Shown here one piece after another: positions 7,336 to 15,604 of a stretch of 51,040 bases of DNA; position 1 is the first letter of the stretch; each line of letters starts with the position of its first letter. The notes under the pieces were generated by a model. The model was not told the origin of the DNA. It worked only from the letters and a program-made list of their open reading frames with translations, and ran no database searches. This DNA comes from Candidatus Zixiibacteriota bacterium (GTDB lineage: Bacteria > Zixibacteria > MSB-5A5 > UBA10806). The stretch lies in NCBI GenBank assembly GCA_024641335.1, contig JAHEDG010000018.1:1-51040 (forward strand), written 5' to 3'. Position numbers and translations under genes: made by a program.

Positions 7336-8580
7336 TCAACTTTTTACCAGCTTTAATACCGTTATCTCCGACGGCGCGCCGATTCTGATCTGCGGGCCCC
7401 AGTAACCGGTTCCCCGGCTTACATATATCCGCGTATTTCCGTGTTTATGCAATCCGGCGATATATGGCTGGGCCAGGGCCGCCAAAAAATGATACGGGAA
7501 ATACTGTCCGCCGTGAGTATGCCCCGAGATCTGCAAATCATACCCCGCCTCCGAGGCGGCGAAAATCGATTTGGGCTGATGGGCTAAAAGTATTTTGATA
7601 TCGGCCAGGGGCGCCCCGGAAATCGCCTTATGTGGATCGGAGTTATGATCCTGATGAAACTGCCCGCCGGTATAGTCGGTCACACCTGCCAGGAGAATCC
7701 GGCCGCTGTCATGCTCCAATACCAGATGCTCATTCATGAGGACTGTCAATCCCAGCCTTTCGACCTCTTCTATCCACGATTTCACTCCGGAATAATATTC
7801 ATGGTTGCCGGTGACAAAAAACGATCCGTGACGGGCTTTCAGTCCGGCCAGCGGAGCGACATCGTCCCGAAGACGGGGTACGGACCCATCGACCAGATCT
7901 CCGGTCAGCGCGACAATATCAGGATCGAGCCCGTTGACCGTATCGACTATCGCCTGCACAAACGGTCTCTTGATGGTCGAGCTGGCATGAATATCGGTAA
8001 TCTGGACTATTCGGAGCCCATTCAGAGCTGGAGGAAGGTTATCAAACGGGATTTCAACTTCTTTTACCGCTGGAACTTTGGTGGCCTGAAACAGGCCGTA
8101 GCCGGTCATAGCTCCGGAGACTCCCAGTATGCCGAGATTGAGAGAGTTCAGTATGAAACCGCGCCTCCCGGAATCTACTATGGAAGAAGAATCCGACCCT
8201 GCGCCGAAATATTTTGAAAACAACTGTAAGGTCTTTTGCCCGGCCAGACCCAGAATCCAGATTAAATCCCTAACCACCAGGAAGGCGAATACTATGGAGA
8301 AGAAACCGAGGCTGAAATATCCTATCCAGGCGGCCAAATCGACAGCCGTATTCTCTATCCCTTTCAGCCTGAATATTATCGGCACAAACGGAATGACCAC
8401 GAAAACAGCGAACAGCCCCCAGAATATCGAATTCCAAAAAATCCCCAACGCCGCCGGTATGATCAGCCTCCAGCCGATATAACCGTACATCAGAGAGAAT
8501 ATCAGGATAACGATAACAAAAAACGACAATCCGGTTCCCTTTTCACTGATATCCCGTCCGTTTTCCGTTCGGGATATCAC
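7336..8580 (-). CDS. Membrane-anchored calcineurin-like metallophosphoesterase (YkuE/YaeI-like)
   Basis: The 414-aa protein has about four N-terminal transmembrane segments (within residues 18-170), then a metallophosphoesterase domain with the standard metal motifs QITDIHAS, TGDLVDG, GNHEYYSG, LLAHQPK and SGHTHGGQ. Family members include enzymes acting on UDP-sugar or lipid-linked phosphates; the substrate here is unknown. The annotated GTG start has a poor ribosome binding site. A TTG 17 codons later (8529) follows AAGGGA and is a real alternative. A palindrome with TATAAT in its loop lies just upstream. Confidence 0.85.
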   Translation of the reverse strand: MISRTENGRDISEKGTGLSFFVIVILIFSLMYGYIGWRLIIPAALGIFWNSIFWGLFAVFVVIPFVPIIFRLKGIENTAVDLAAWIGYFSLGFFSIVFAFLVVRDLIWILGLAGQKTLQLFSKYFGAGSDSSSIVDSGRRGFILNSLNLGILGVSGAMTGYGLFQATKVPAVKEVEIPFDNLPPALNGLRIVQITDIHASSTIKRPFVQAIVDTVNGLDPDIVALTGDLVDGSVPRLRDDVAPLAGLKARHGSFFVTGNHEYYSGVKSWIEEVERLGLTVLMNEHLVLEHDSGRILLAGVTDYTGGQFHQDHNSDPHKAISGAPLADIKILLAHQPKSIFAASEAGYDLQISGHTHGGQYFPYHFLAALAQPYIAGLHKHGNTRIYVSRGTGYWGPQIRIGAPSEITVLKLVKS

Positions 8581-8586
8581 AATACA

Positions 8587-8612
8587 GCCGTCAGATAATT
8601 ATACCTGACGGC
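8587..8612 (-). promoter_or_regulatory. Inverted repeat with TATAAT in its centre, upstream of the phosphoesterase
   Basis: GCCGTCAG and CTGACGGC form a perfect 8-bp inverted repeat around a 10-nt centre that reads TATAAT on the minus strand. It ends 6 nt before the GTG start. It may be an operator over a -10 box or a leader hairpin. No T-run follows, so it is unlikely to terminate the upstream ferritin-like gene. Confidence 0.4.
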
Positions 8613-8664
8613 GGTAAAGACTGGTTCAGTTTTTTTCCCGCGTCCGTCCTATCGGCTGGAGAGC

Positions 8665-9207
8665 CTAAAACGGCTCGAATCCCGCGTCATCGAATATAGC
8701 CCGCTGCAAAAACTGCTTCTGGGCGATAAGCGCTCTTAAATGCTCCCCTTCCCAGTGGGCCAATTCCTTGAACAAGCTTTTGGCTTTAGGATCGGAAACT
8801 TCCTTATGCTGTTTATTGAAAAACTCAATGGCGTTCTGCTCCAGGAGAATCCCCACGGTTAACGCGGACATCTCGAAATGCTTCTCCTTTTTCGATTCGA
8901 GGAATCGTTTGGAGAAAACCGGCGATTTTACTTTTAATTTCGATTTGCCGATTTTGGGCGCTTTGAAATCCTTGCCCTCGACAATGGCGTAATAGCGGTC
9001 CCGAAGGATTTTGTGATGCTCCACCTCGTCTTTGGCCAGAGAATCGAACATCTTCCTGGCTCCTTCGTCCTTGCATTTGGCGGCGGCAATTTTGTAGAAC
9101 TCAAACCCTTCGAGCTCTGTCTGCATAGCTACAACCAGACCCTTAGCGGCGCTCAACACGTTGCTTTTCTTTACCGTTTTTTTCGCTGTCTTCTTCTTCG
9201 CGGGCAA
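8665..9207 (-). CDS. Ferritin-like / rubrerythrin-family di-iron protein
   Basis: The 180-aa protein has a Lys/Ala-rich N-terminal tail (MPAKKKTAKKTVKKS) and a four-helix ferritin-like core. Iron-ligand-type motifs occur as ELEGFEFY, KDEVEHHKIL, EQNAIEFFN and HWEGEHL, matching the ExxH pattern of rubrerythrin-like domains. There is no C-terminal rubredoxin domain. It probably handles peroxide or iron. Translation starts at TTG (9207) behind a strong AAGGAGG. It lies 25 nt after the E3 gene and may be the tail gene of the dehydrogenase operon. The basic tail could contact nucleic acid, which is inference. Confidence 0.82.
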   Translation of the reverse strand: MPAKKKTAKKTVKKSNVLSAAKGLVVAMQTELEGFEFYKIAAAKCKDEGARKMFDSLAKDEVEHHKILRDRYYAIVEGKDFKAPKIGKSKLKVKSPVFSKRFLESKKEKHFEMSALTVGILLEQNAIEFFNKQHKEVSDPKAKSLFKELAHWEGEHLRALIAQKQFLQRAIFDDAGFEPF

Positions 9208-9232
9208 CCTTTCCTCCTTATCCGATCATCAC

Positions 9233-10630
9233 CTAATTTATGATATGTATCGCTTTTTTATCGACATTCAATCCCGCCTCCATCAGCGCCTCGGACAACG
9301 TGGGATGGATCGCCATGATATGTCCCAGGTCTTCCGAAGTTCCGTCGAACTCCATCAACGCCGTCCCGGCAAAAATGATATCTCCGGAATGCGGGCCGAA
9401 CAGGTGAATTCCCAGGACTCTGTCGGTGTCCGCGTCTGATATGACCTTGGCGAACCCATCGGTGGCCAATGTCGCAATCCCCTTGCCGACGGCCCTGTAC
9501 GGAAATCTGCCGATCTTTACTTTAATCCCCTGATCGGCGGCCTGCTTTTCCGTCAGTCCGATACCGGCGATCTCCGGATCGGTAAAGACGGCGTATGGCA
9601 CCGCTTTCCAGTCTGCCCCCATTGTCGAACCGGCTATCGCTTCGGCCGCTGCTATCCCCTCATGCGAAGCCTTGTGAGCCAGGAGCATCCCGCCGGTCAC
9701 ATCGCCGATAGCGTATATATTCGGAATGTTGGTTCGCATGGTATGATCGACCGTGATAAATCCTCTGGGATCGGCGTCGACGCCTATTTTCTCCAGATTT
9801 AGCTTTTTGGAATTGGGAGCCATACCGACCGAGACCAAAACCATATCGAACATCATGGTACTGTTGCCGTCCGGCGTTTTGACCTCGAGGCTGACACCGT
9901 CGTCTTTACGGTCGGAAGATAAAACCTGAGATGATGTATAGATCTTCATTCCCTGCTTGGTAAACGATTTCAACGCCGCGGCGGATATCTCTTTATCGAG
10001 ACTGGGCAGAACCGAATCCATAAGTTCGATTACGGTTATCTCGGAACCGAGGGTTTTATATACTGTAGCCATCTCCATCCCGATAGGCCCGGCGCCTATT
10101 ACGCCGAGTTTCGCCGGTATCGACGGCAGATCTATCGCTTCCTTGGCGCCGACAATCAATTTACCGTCGATCTTGAGACCCGGCAGGTTGATATTTCCAG
10201 CTCCGGCGGCGATTATAAAATTATCCGAATCTATATAGGTTTTATGAACTTCCTTGATGATCTCGATCCGGTTCGGTGAAGTAAAAGCGGCCTCGCCCGA
10301 ATAGATTTTTACTCCCGCCTTTTCGAGCAAAAGCTTGACCCCGCCTGTCAGACGTTTGACTGTGTCGCTTTTATGTTTCCTCAAAGCGTCGAGGTCAATT
10401 CTGATATTATCGGCCTTCAGGCCGATCCTTCCGGCTTCCTCCATAGTCCGCTTGAGTTCGGCTACGTATAGCAGCGCCTTGGACGGTATGCAGCCCCAGT
10501 TCAAGCATACGCCTCCGAGTGAGTCTTTTTCGACGATGGCGGTTTTGAGTCCCAGCTGGGCGGCCCGGATAGCGGCCACGTATCCGCCGGGCCCCGCGCC
10601 TATGACCACTAATTGATATTTATCGGCCAT
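9233..10630 (-). CDS. lpdA: Dihydrolipoyl dehydrogenase (E3)
   Basis: This FAD flavoprotein re-oxidises the dihydrolipoyl group of the E2 subunit and reduces NAD+. The 465-aa sequence has the FAD Rossmann motif GAGPGGY (11-17), the redox disulfide GGVCLNWGCIP (Cys42, Cys47), the NAD-binding GAGPIGMEMA, the second FAD contact AIGDVTGGMLLAHKA and the C-terminal catalytic HPTLSE. Its ATG is 1 nt after the stop of E2, so it is co-translated with the complex. Confidence 0.96.
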   Translation of the reverse strand: MADKYQLVVIGAGPGGYVAAIRAAQLGLKTAIVEKDSLGGVCLNWGCIPSKALLYVAELKRTMEEAGRIGLKADNIRIDLDALRKHKSDTVKRLTGGVKLLLEKAGVKIYSGEAAFTSPNRIEIIKEVHKTYIDSDNFIIAAGAGNINLPGLKIDGKLIVGAKEAIDLPSIPAKLGVIGAGPIGMEMATVYKTLGSEITVIELMDSVLPSLDKEISAAALKSFTKQGMKIYTSSQVLSSDRKDDGVSLEVKTPDGNSTMMFDMVLVSVGMAPNSKKLNLEKIGVDADPRGFITVDHTMRTNIPNIYAIGDVTGGMLLAHKASHEGIAAAEAIAGSTMGADWKAVPYAVFTDPEIAGIGLTEKQAADQGIKVKIGRFPYRAVGKGIATLATDGFAKVISDADTDRVLGIHLFGPHSGDIIFAGTALMEFDGTSEDLGHIMAIHPTLSEALMEAGLNVDKKAIHIIN

Positions 10631-10631
10631 C

Positions 10632-11915
10632 TTATATTACTCCTATCAGCCAGCCGTCGGGATCTTCCAGATACTCGATCACTCTTCTCAAAAACTGCAC
10701 CGCGTAACCGCCGTCGATAATCCGGTGATCGAACGACAGCCCGAAATTGAGCATCGGCCTGATAACAATTTCGCCGTCCCGGACAACCGGTTTATCGGTA
10801 ATCTTATGGACACCGAGTATGGCCACCTGCGGTTGAGCGATAATCGGGGTCGACGCGGTAGCTCCGAACATCCCGGCGTTGGTGATGGTGAAGGTGCCCC
10901 CGGTAATATCGCCGATCCCGAGATTATCCGAATTAGCTTTCTCGCCGAGCGCTTTCATCTCTTTGGCCAGCTGCAGAATCGATTTCTGTTCGCAGTTTTT
11001 GACAACCGGCACTATCAGCGAATTATCCCTGGCCACGGCGAATCCGATGTTGAAGTTTTTCTTAACATGAAGATTGGCGCCTTCATAGGTCGAATTCATC
11101 CATGGAAATGATTTGGCGGCGAATATCACAGCTTTGGTGAAAAAGGGCATGTAGGTGATGCGTATGCCATGTTCGCGCTCAATCTGATCGACATATTTCT
11201 TTCTCCAGAGAACCAACCTGGACATATCGGCCTCGTCGAATGTGGTCACGTGGGGGATGGTGAACGCCGATTTGACCATATGCTCGCCGATAACTTTACG
11301 CACGCCGGTTATGGGAATTATCTCTTCTACTTCGGTATCGGGCCACATAAAATCAGGCTTTTTCTTGTCCACAGAGTGGCGGGCATCGATATATTTTATG
11401 ACATCCTCTTTGCTCACCCGGCCGTCCCGACCGGATCCTCGCACCAGTCGAAGATCTATGAAATGCTCTTTGGCCAGCCGCCTAACCACCGGAGACGATT
11501 TCACAGACTTGATCCCCGCGTCGATAGATTCTTTATCAGCGTGAATGCCCATTTTTTCATGATGGGCAGTGGTTCCCACGAATTCCTCCGGAGGCGCCTT
11601 GGTCTCCTGCTCCACTGGAATATGCTCTTTGCCGTCGTCGGAGGTTGTTTGAAACGCCCTGGTCTCTATGGCTACACCCTCGATATCGAGTATGGCGATC
11701 TGCGCGCCTATCTCCACGAGCGTATCGGGAGGAACAAGGTGCTTTTTCATTGTGCCGTTGTGGGGCGACGGTATCTCGACATTGATTTTATCGGTCATGA
11801 TCTCCACCAAGGGCTCATCGATCTTGACCTTTTCGCCTTCGCTCTTAAGCCATTTAACGATGGTTCCCTCGACCACCGATTCCCCCAGAGGCGGTACTAC
11901 TATTTTAAAATCCAT
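10632..11915 (-). CDS. 2-oxo acid dehydrogenase E2, dihydrolipoamide acyltransferase
   Basis: This core subunit carries the swinging lipoyl arm. Domains in order are one lipoyl domain (1-76) with the lipoylated Lys43 in EIMTDKINVE, a linker rich in Glu and Thr, a peripheral-subunit-binding domain (about 139-176, SPVVRRLAKEHFIDL), and the catalytic acyltransferase domain ending in SFDHRIIDGG (His397, Asp401). At 427 aa with a single lipoyl domain it resembles branched-chain or pyruvate E2 of bacterial E1alpha/beta-type complexes. The start is ATG after GGGGAGG, 10 nt behind E1beta. Confidence 0.94.
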   Translation of the reverse strand: MDFKIVVPPLGESVVEGTIVKWLKSEGEKVKIDEPLVEIMTDKINVEIPSPHNGTMKKHLVPPDTLVEIGAQIAILDIEGVAIETRAFQTTSDDGKEHIPVEQETKAPPEEFVGTTAHHEKMGIHADKESIDAGIKSVKSSPVVRRLAKEHFIDLRLVRGSGRDGRVSKEDVIKYIDARHSVDKKKPDFMWPDTEVEEIIPITGVRKVIGEHMVKSAFTIPHVTTFDEADMSRLVLWRKKYVDQIEREHGIRITYMPFFTKAVIFAAKSFPWMNSTYEGANLHVKKNFNIGFAVARDNSLIVPVVKNCEQKSILQLAKEMKALGEKANSDNLGIGDITGGTFTITNAGMFGATASTPIIAQPQVAILGVHKITDKPVVRDGEIVIRPMLNFGLSFDHRIIDGGYAVQFLRRVIEYLEDPDGWLIGVI

Positions 11916-11925
11916 TATCCCTCCC

Positions 11926-12909
11926 CTAATATTCCATTACTTTTCTGGCAGATCCGGCGATTTTCTCCGCGTTGGGCAGAAAGAAATGCTCCATTGGCGG
12001 GGCGAAAGGTATAGCCGGGACATCGAGCCCGCAAACTCTGGTCACAGGAGCGTCGAGGTAATCGAAGACCTCCTCGGTAATCGAAGCCGAGATCTCGGCC
12101 ATGACACCGCCTGTCTTGGAACCCTCCTGAACCAGCAGAACCCTCGATGTCTTCTTGACCGATTCGAAGATCATTTCTCTATCCCACGGCCGCAGGGTGC
12201 GCATATCGATAACCTCGGCCGATATCCCCTCTTTTTCAAGAGCTTCGGCCGCCTGCATGGAACGGTGATACATCAAACCATAAGAGACTATAGTCAGATC
12301 GCTTCCCTCTTTGCGAATGGCCGCTTTGCCGATGGGAACCGTGAAATCCTCCTGGGGAAGGTCCTCTTTAATCCAGCGGTAAAGTCTTTTATGCTCGAAA
12401 TAAATCACCGGATCGTCTCCCCGGATGGCGGATTTCAGCAAACCTTTGGCGTCGTATGGGGTCGACGGCATGATGACTATCAATCCGGGCTGCGAGAAAA
12501 ACCATTGCTCGTTTATCTGCGAATGGTATAGCCCTCCGCCGACATCGCCGCCGCAGCAAACCCTGACCGTCATCGGGCAGGTCCATTGCCCGCCGGTGCG
12601 ATATCGAAGTTTCGAACCCTGCTGAATCAACTGATCCATCGACGGCGTGATGAAATCCGCGAATTGAATCTCCGGTACCGGCTTCATACCGACCATGGCC
12701 GCGCCGATCGATCCGCCGGCTATATATACTTCGGAAATCGGGGAATCTATGACCCGGTCAGAGCCGAATCGGTCCATCAATCCCTTGGTGGCTTTGAACA
12801 CTCCTCCATAGAGACCGATATCCTCCCCGATGAGAAATACTTTTTCATCGCGTTCCATTTCCTCGGCCAAGGCCTCGGTTATGGCCTCTATAAATGTGGT
12901 CTTCTTCAT
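11926..12909 (-). CDS. 2-oxo acid dehydrogenase E1 beta subunit
   Basis: This subunit completes the thiamine-diphosphate-dependent decarboxylase with E1alpha. The start was placed at ATG 12909 (MKKTTFIEAITEALAEEM), not the longer frame, because AGGAG lies 6 nt upstream and the ATG overlaps the thioesterase stop as TAATG. The 327-aa product has the family motifs VFLIGEDIGLYGGVFKATKG, FADFITPSMDQL, YFEHKRLYR and the C-terminal transketolase domain (SDLTIVSYGLM; IDMRTLRPWD). Substrate choice (pyruvate, branched-chain or acetoin type) cannot be fixed by eye. Confidence 0.94.
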   Translation of the reverse strand: MKKTTFIEAITEALAEEMERDEKVFLIGEDIGLYGGVFKATKGLMDRFGSDRVIDSPISEVYIAGGSIGAAMVGMKPVPEIQFADFITPSMDQLIQQGSKLRYRTGGQWTCPMTVRVCCGGDVGGGLYHSQINEQWFFSQPGLIVIMPSTPYDAKGLLKSAIRGDDPVIYFEHKRLYRWIKEDLPQEDFTVPIGKAAIRKEGSDLTIVSYGLMYHRSMQAAEALEKEGISAEVIDMRTLRPWDREMIFESVKKTSRVLLVQEGSKTGGVMAEISASITEEVFDYLDAPVTRVCGLDVPAIPFAPPMEHFFLPNAEKIAGSARKVMEY

Positions 12910-13400
12910 TATTGCTCCTGATTCTTTATCTTCAACATCTTTTTTCTGATATTTTTGGCTTTCTCGCATTCGGCCAGCTCTTCCTCGGTTTCGAGAATCA
13001 GCGGCGGTACCGCGCGGGGTTTGCCGTTATTGCCGAGCGAAACGAAAGTCAGGTGGGCCTCGGAGGTCTTCTTGACTTCACCGGTATCCATATTCTCCGA
13101 ATGAACATCGACCTTGACCACCAGAGAGGTGGTGCCCACGCAGACCACCCGGGCCTTCAGATGCGCCAGGTAGCCCAGCTTGATCGGATTCAAAAACGAT
13201 AACCCCTCGATAGCCGCGGTTACGCAGATAGAGCCGCAATGCCTATGCGCCGCCGTGGCCGCCGCCAGATCTATCCAGTGCATCACCCGGCCGCCCAGAA
13301 CATTACCCAGGATATTGGCGTCATTGGGTATGACCAGTTCGGTCATGCTGATTTCCGATTCCGACGGCCGTTTCCCTTTTTTCGAGCCGGTATCGTCCAT
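12909..13400 (-). CDS. Hotdog-fold acyl-CoA thioesterase (YciA/BFIT-like)
   Basis: The 164-aa product hydrolyses acyl-CoA thioesters. It has the acyl-CoA thioesterase hotdog signature TELVIPNDANILGNVLGGRVMHWID, with the catalytic-type Asn/Asp region, then AAHRHCGSICVTAAIEGLSFLNPIKLG and VHSENMDTGE. The start is ATG 13400 (MDDTGSKKGKR); the longer frame overlaps E1alpha. It is wedged between the E1alpha and E1beta genes with 1-nt spacing on one side and a TAATG overlap on the other, so it is expressed with the complex. It may release the CoA ester product or recycle CoA, which would fit a branched-chain acyl-CoA or acetyl-CoA overflow role (inference). Confidence 0.9.
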   Translation of the reverse strand: MDDTGSKKGKRPSESEISMTELVIPNDANILGNVLGGRVMHWIDLAAATAAHRHCGSICVTAAIEGLSFLNPIKLGYLAHLKARVVCVGTTSLVVKVDVHSENMDTGEVKKTSEAHLTFVSLGNNGKPRAVPPLILETEEELAECEKAKNIRKKMLKIKNQEQ

Positions 13401-13401
13401 C

Positions 13402-14433
13402 TTAGTACTCGTCCCTTCTGACCGGAAACGCGGTGGAGTAAACATCGTTGTACGCTTCTTCCGGCTCGACATACTTCATAGTCTCGCAAACCTTGATAGC
13501 TTCCTCTATCTCCTGTTCGATCTCGGCAACCAGCGATTCCCGCTTATGAGTAGTCAGTTTTCCGGATTTCAGAAGCTGAGCCTCCGCCCGCGCGATCGGG
13601 TCTTTTTTCATCCATTCATCGATCTCCTCCTGACGGCGGTAATCGGCGGGGTCGATCTCCGAATGGCCGTACCAGCGGTAAGTCAGACACTCGATTAATG
13701 TCGGCCCTTCTCCATTTCTGGCTCTTTCTATCGCCTCCCCGGCGGTCTTATGCACCAGGGCCACGTCGTTGCCATCGATAGTTATCCCTGGAAAACCGTA
13801 GGCTTTGGCCCGGTCGGAGAATTTCTCCACAGCCGACTGCCTGGTGGACGGCACAGATTCGGCCCAGAGGTTATTCTGGCAGATATAAACTATCGGCAGC
13901 TTGTGAATACCGGCGAAATTCAAGGCCTCGTGCCAACCTCCCCGCGACGTTCCCCCTTCGCCGAAAAAACCCAATACTACATTATTCTTCTTTTGGATTT
14001 GAAAGGCCATAGCGCAGCCCGTGCCGATAATCGACTGGCTGGCTACCGTAGACGACGGGTGTATTACTCCCAACTCCCGGCTGCCATAATGACAAGGATG
14101 CGATTTCCCTTTATCCGGAGAATTGGACCGGGCGTAAACCTGGGCGAATATCTGCTCCAGAGGTATCCCTTTGGTGATGGCCGCCCCGATCTCCCGGTGG
14201 GACGGGGCGATGATGTCTTCTTTGAATAAGCCATAGGTCGGACCGACTGTGGTCGCTTCCTGGCCGACCGCCGAAAAATATGTCCCGGCGTATCGCCCCT
14301 GTCGGAAAAGCTTGCGGAGACGTTCGTCGGTCATCCTGGTCTTTACCAAATTGGTATATAATCCCAAAAGGGTATCGTCGGAAAGTCCTGTCTTATTCAC
14401 TTTGGGTTTGGCTTCGGTTTTTTTTACGGGCAT
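13402..14433 (-). CDS. 2-oxo acid dehydrogenase E1 alpha subunit
   Basis: The 343-aa thiamine-diphosphate-binding subunit has FSAVGQEATTVG, PSHREIGAAITKG, the TPP motif GFFGEGGTSRGG...YICQNN, and the phosphorylation-loop-like TYRWYGHSEIDPADYR. The N-terminus is Lys/Thr-rich. The start is ATG 14433 after GGAGG. A strong TTGACA-N16-TATATT promoter lies 66 nt upstream, making this the first gene of E1alpha / thioesterase / E1beta / E2 / E3, perhaps plus the ferritin-like gene. The sequence around GHSEIDP resembles both pyruvate and acetoin dehydrogenases, so the substrate is left open. Confidence 0.93.
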   Translation of the reverse strand: MPVKKTEAKPKVNKTGLSDDTLLGLYTNLVKTRMTDERLRKLFRQGRYAGTYFSAVGQEATTVGPTYGLFKEDIIAPSHREIGAAITKGIPLEQIFAQVYARSNSPDKGKSHPCHYGSRELGVIHPSSTVASQSIIGTGCAMAFQIQKKNNVVLGFFGEGGTSRGGWHEALNFAGIHKLPIVYICQNNLWAESVPSTRQSAVEKFSDRAKAYGFPGITIDGNDVALVHKTAGEAIERARNGEGPTLIECLTYRWYGHSEIDPADYRRQEEIDEWMKKDPIARAEAQLLKSGKLTTHKRESLVAEIEQEIEEAIKVCETMKYVEPEEAYNDVYSTAFPVRRDEY

Positions 14434-14498
14434 CTATCCTCCGAAAATCGAAAAATTTATCTTTTTGAAAATCATCTTCAAATCCGGCATAATTGCTC

Positions 14499-14526
14499 AA
14501 TATAAATCCAATATCGCGATTGTCAA
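14499..14526 (-). promoter_or_regulatory. Sigma-70-type promoter of the 2-oxo acid dehydrogenase operon
   Basis: On the minus strand TTGACA (14526-14521), 16 nt, then TATATT (14504-14499). The predicted transcription start near 14492 gives a leader of about 59 nt to the E1alpha ATG. Confidence 0.7.
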
Positions 14527-14962
14527 TCCACATTACCTTTTTTCGTTGTTAAGTACCAGTATTTATCCGAATTAGCCGACTCCAGACTCCAAAAGCGGAC
14601 CGGTTTGATTAAAACTACCACCTTGCCTGCGAGGTTTCGGGAAAAGGGGAGAAACATCGGTTTTTTGAAATGTAGAGGGATAAGTCTATGGCATTCCTCT
14701 GGTACGGGTCGGGCGTTTCCATAAGGATCCGTAGGACACTTAAACGCCCTTACGAAATCTATCCGGCAACAATAAGGAGTATAGTGTCATTGTTGTGGCG
14801 GGCGGAAACCCTCGTCCGCCAGCTGATCGGTTGGCATACGGGGACGTATGCCAACCACAAAATATGTTGATTATCTGGTTACTAAGCCCCTGCTTAGTAA
14901 CCTATATAGTAATCAGACAACGCTTTCTTGCCAGTAAAATATCCTTAACATGACTATCGTAA
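14527..14962. repeat. Gene-free stretch with a cluster of compact perfect hairpins
   Basis: No gene is supported here; the short plus-strand frame in it has no coding character. It holds three clean inverted repeats in a row: GGCGGA / TCCGCC (14801-14820, 8-nt loop), GGTTGGCATACG / CGTATGCCAACC (14829-14856, 12 bp, 4-nt loop) and GGTTACTAAGC / GCTTAGTAACC (14877-14902, 11 bp, 4-nt loop). None has a T-run on either strand, so they do not look like terminators. They resemble REP- or MITE-type palindromes. Confidence 0.55.
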
Positions 14963-15604
14963 TCAATCGAACGCCTCGATCTCCCAGCCTTTGCTCTCGG
15001 CTATTCGCCGCAGGTCGGGACGGGGGTTGACCGCGATTGCCCGGCCAGCCCTGGCCAATAAGAAGCTGTCGCCGCCATGATCCGCATAGGCGGTAATATC
15101 AGGCCAGCGCAAACCCTTAGCGTCGATAATACCCTGAACAATCTCGACCTTACCCTCGGAAAGCGGATGAGGACCTATCGTCCGGCCGGTATAGACACCA
15201 TCGGTATTTTCCAGCACGGCGCCGTAGTATTCATCGGCTTGAAGATATTCGGCGTAGAATTTCAAGAGAAACAACGGCATCCCCGAGAGAAGAACAACCG
15301 TCTCCCCCGCTGCTTTGTGCTTGTTAAGACGGGCGATCCCTTTATTCGATATCCGGGGAACGATCTCCGAATCAAAAAACTCCCGTCCGATCCGGTTCAT
15401 CCTCTCGACCTCGAAATCCTTCAGATACCCCTTGTTGGCTTTGATGAAGTATACGGTTCCGCGGGGGAGCAGGGTCAAACCTCTGGCGATGAAATTCAAC
15501 AGGTTGCCGAGACCGAGGATCCTCTTATGCTCGAGGTACCTGACAAACAACCGCTCGGTCGACGTGCCGGGAAGCAGCGTGCCGTCGATATCGAATACTA
15601 TCAA
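14963..15604 (-). CDS. HAD-superfamily subfamily IB phosphatase (SerB/CicA-like)
   Basis: The protein carries the HAD motifs DIDGTLL (nucleophile Asp), VVLLSG (motif II Ser), SEGK (motif III Lys) and ADHGGDS (motif IV acid pair). The open frame reaches 15760, but the real start is most likely TTG at 15604. That codon overlaps the stop of the upstream phosphatidyltransferase as TTGA, follows GGAAGG by 7 nt, and gives a protein beginning MIVFDIDGTLL, the normal opening for the family (213 aa). Coupling to a CDP-alcohol phosphatidyltransferase suggests that it dephosphorylates a phospholipid intermediate, such as phosphatidylglycerol phosphate or an inositol analogue, but this is inference. Confidence 0.85.
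   Translation of the reverse strand: MIVFDIDGTLLPGTSTERLFVRYLEHKRILGLGNLLNFIARGLTLLPRGTVYFIKANKGYLKDFEVERMNRIGREFFDSEIVPRISNKGIARLNKHKAAGETVVLLSGMPLFLLKFYAEYLQADEYYGAVLENTDGVYTGRTIGPHPLSEGKVEIVQGIIDAKGLRWPDITAYADHGGDSFLLARAGRAIAVNPRPDLRRIAESKGWEIEAFD

Noticed and set aside
11169-12014. Long plus-strand frame (281 codons) opposite the E2 and E1beta genes
   Set aside because: It lies antisense to strongly conserved E2 and E1beta sequence, its product looks like no protein family, and it is explained by codon bias of the minus-strand genes.
14688-14870. 60-codon plus-strand frame in the gap before the HAD gene
   Set aside because: It runs through three hairpins and has no ribosome site or recognisable protein features.
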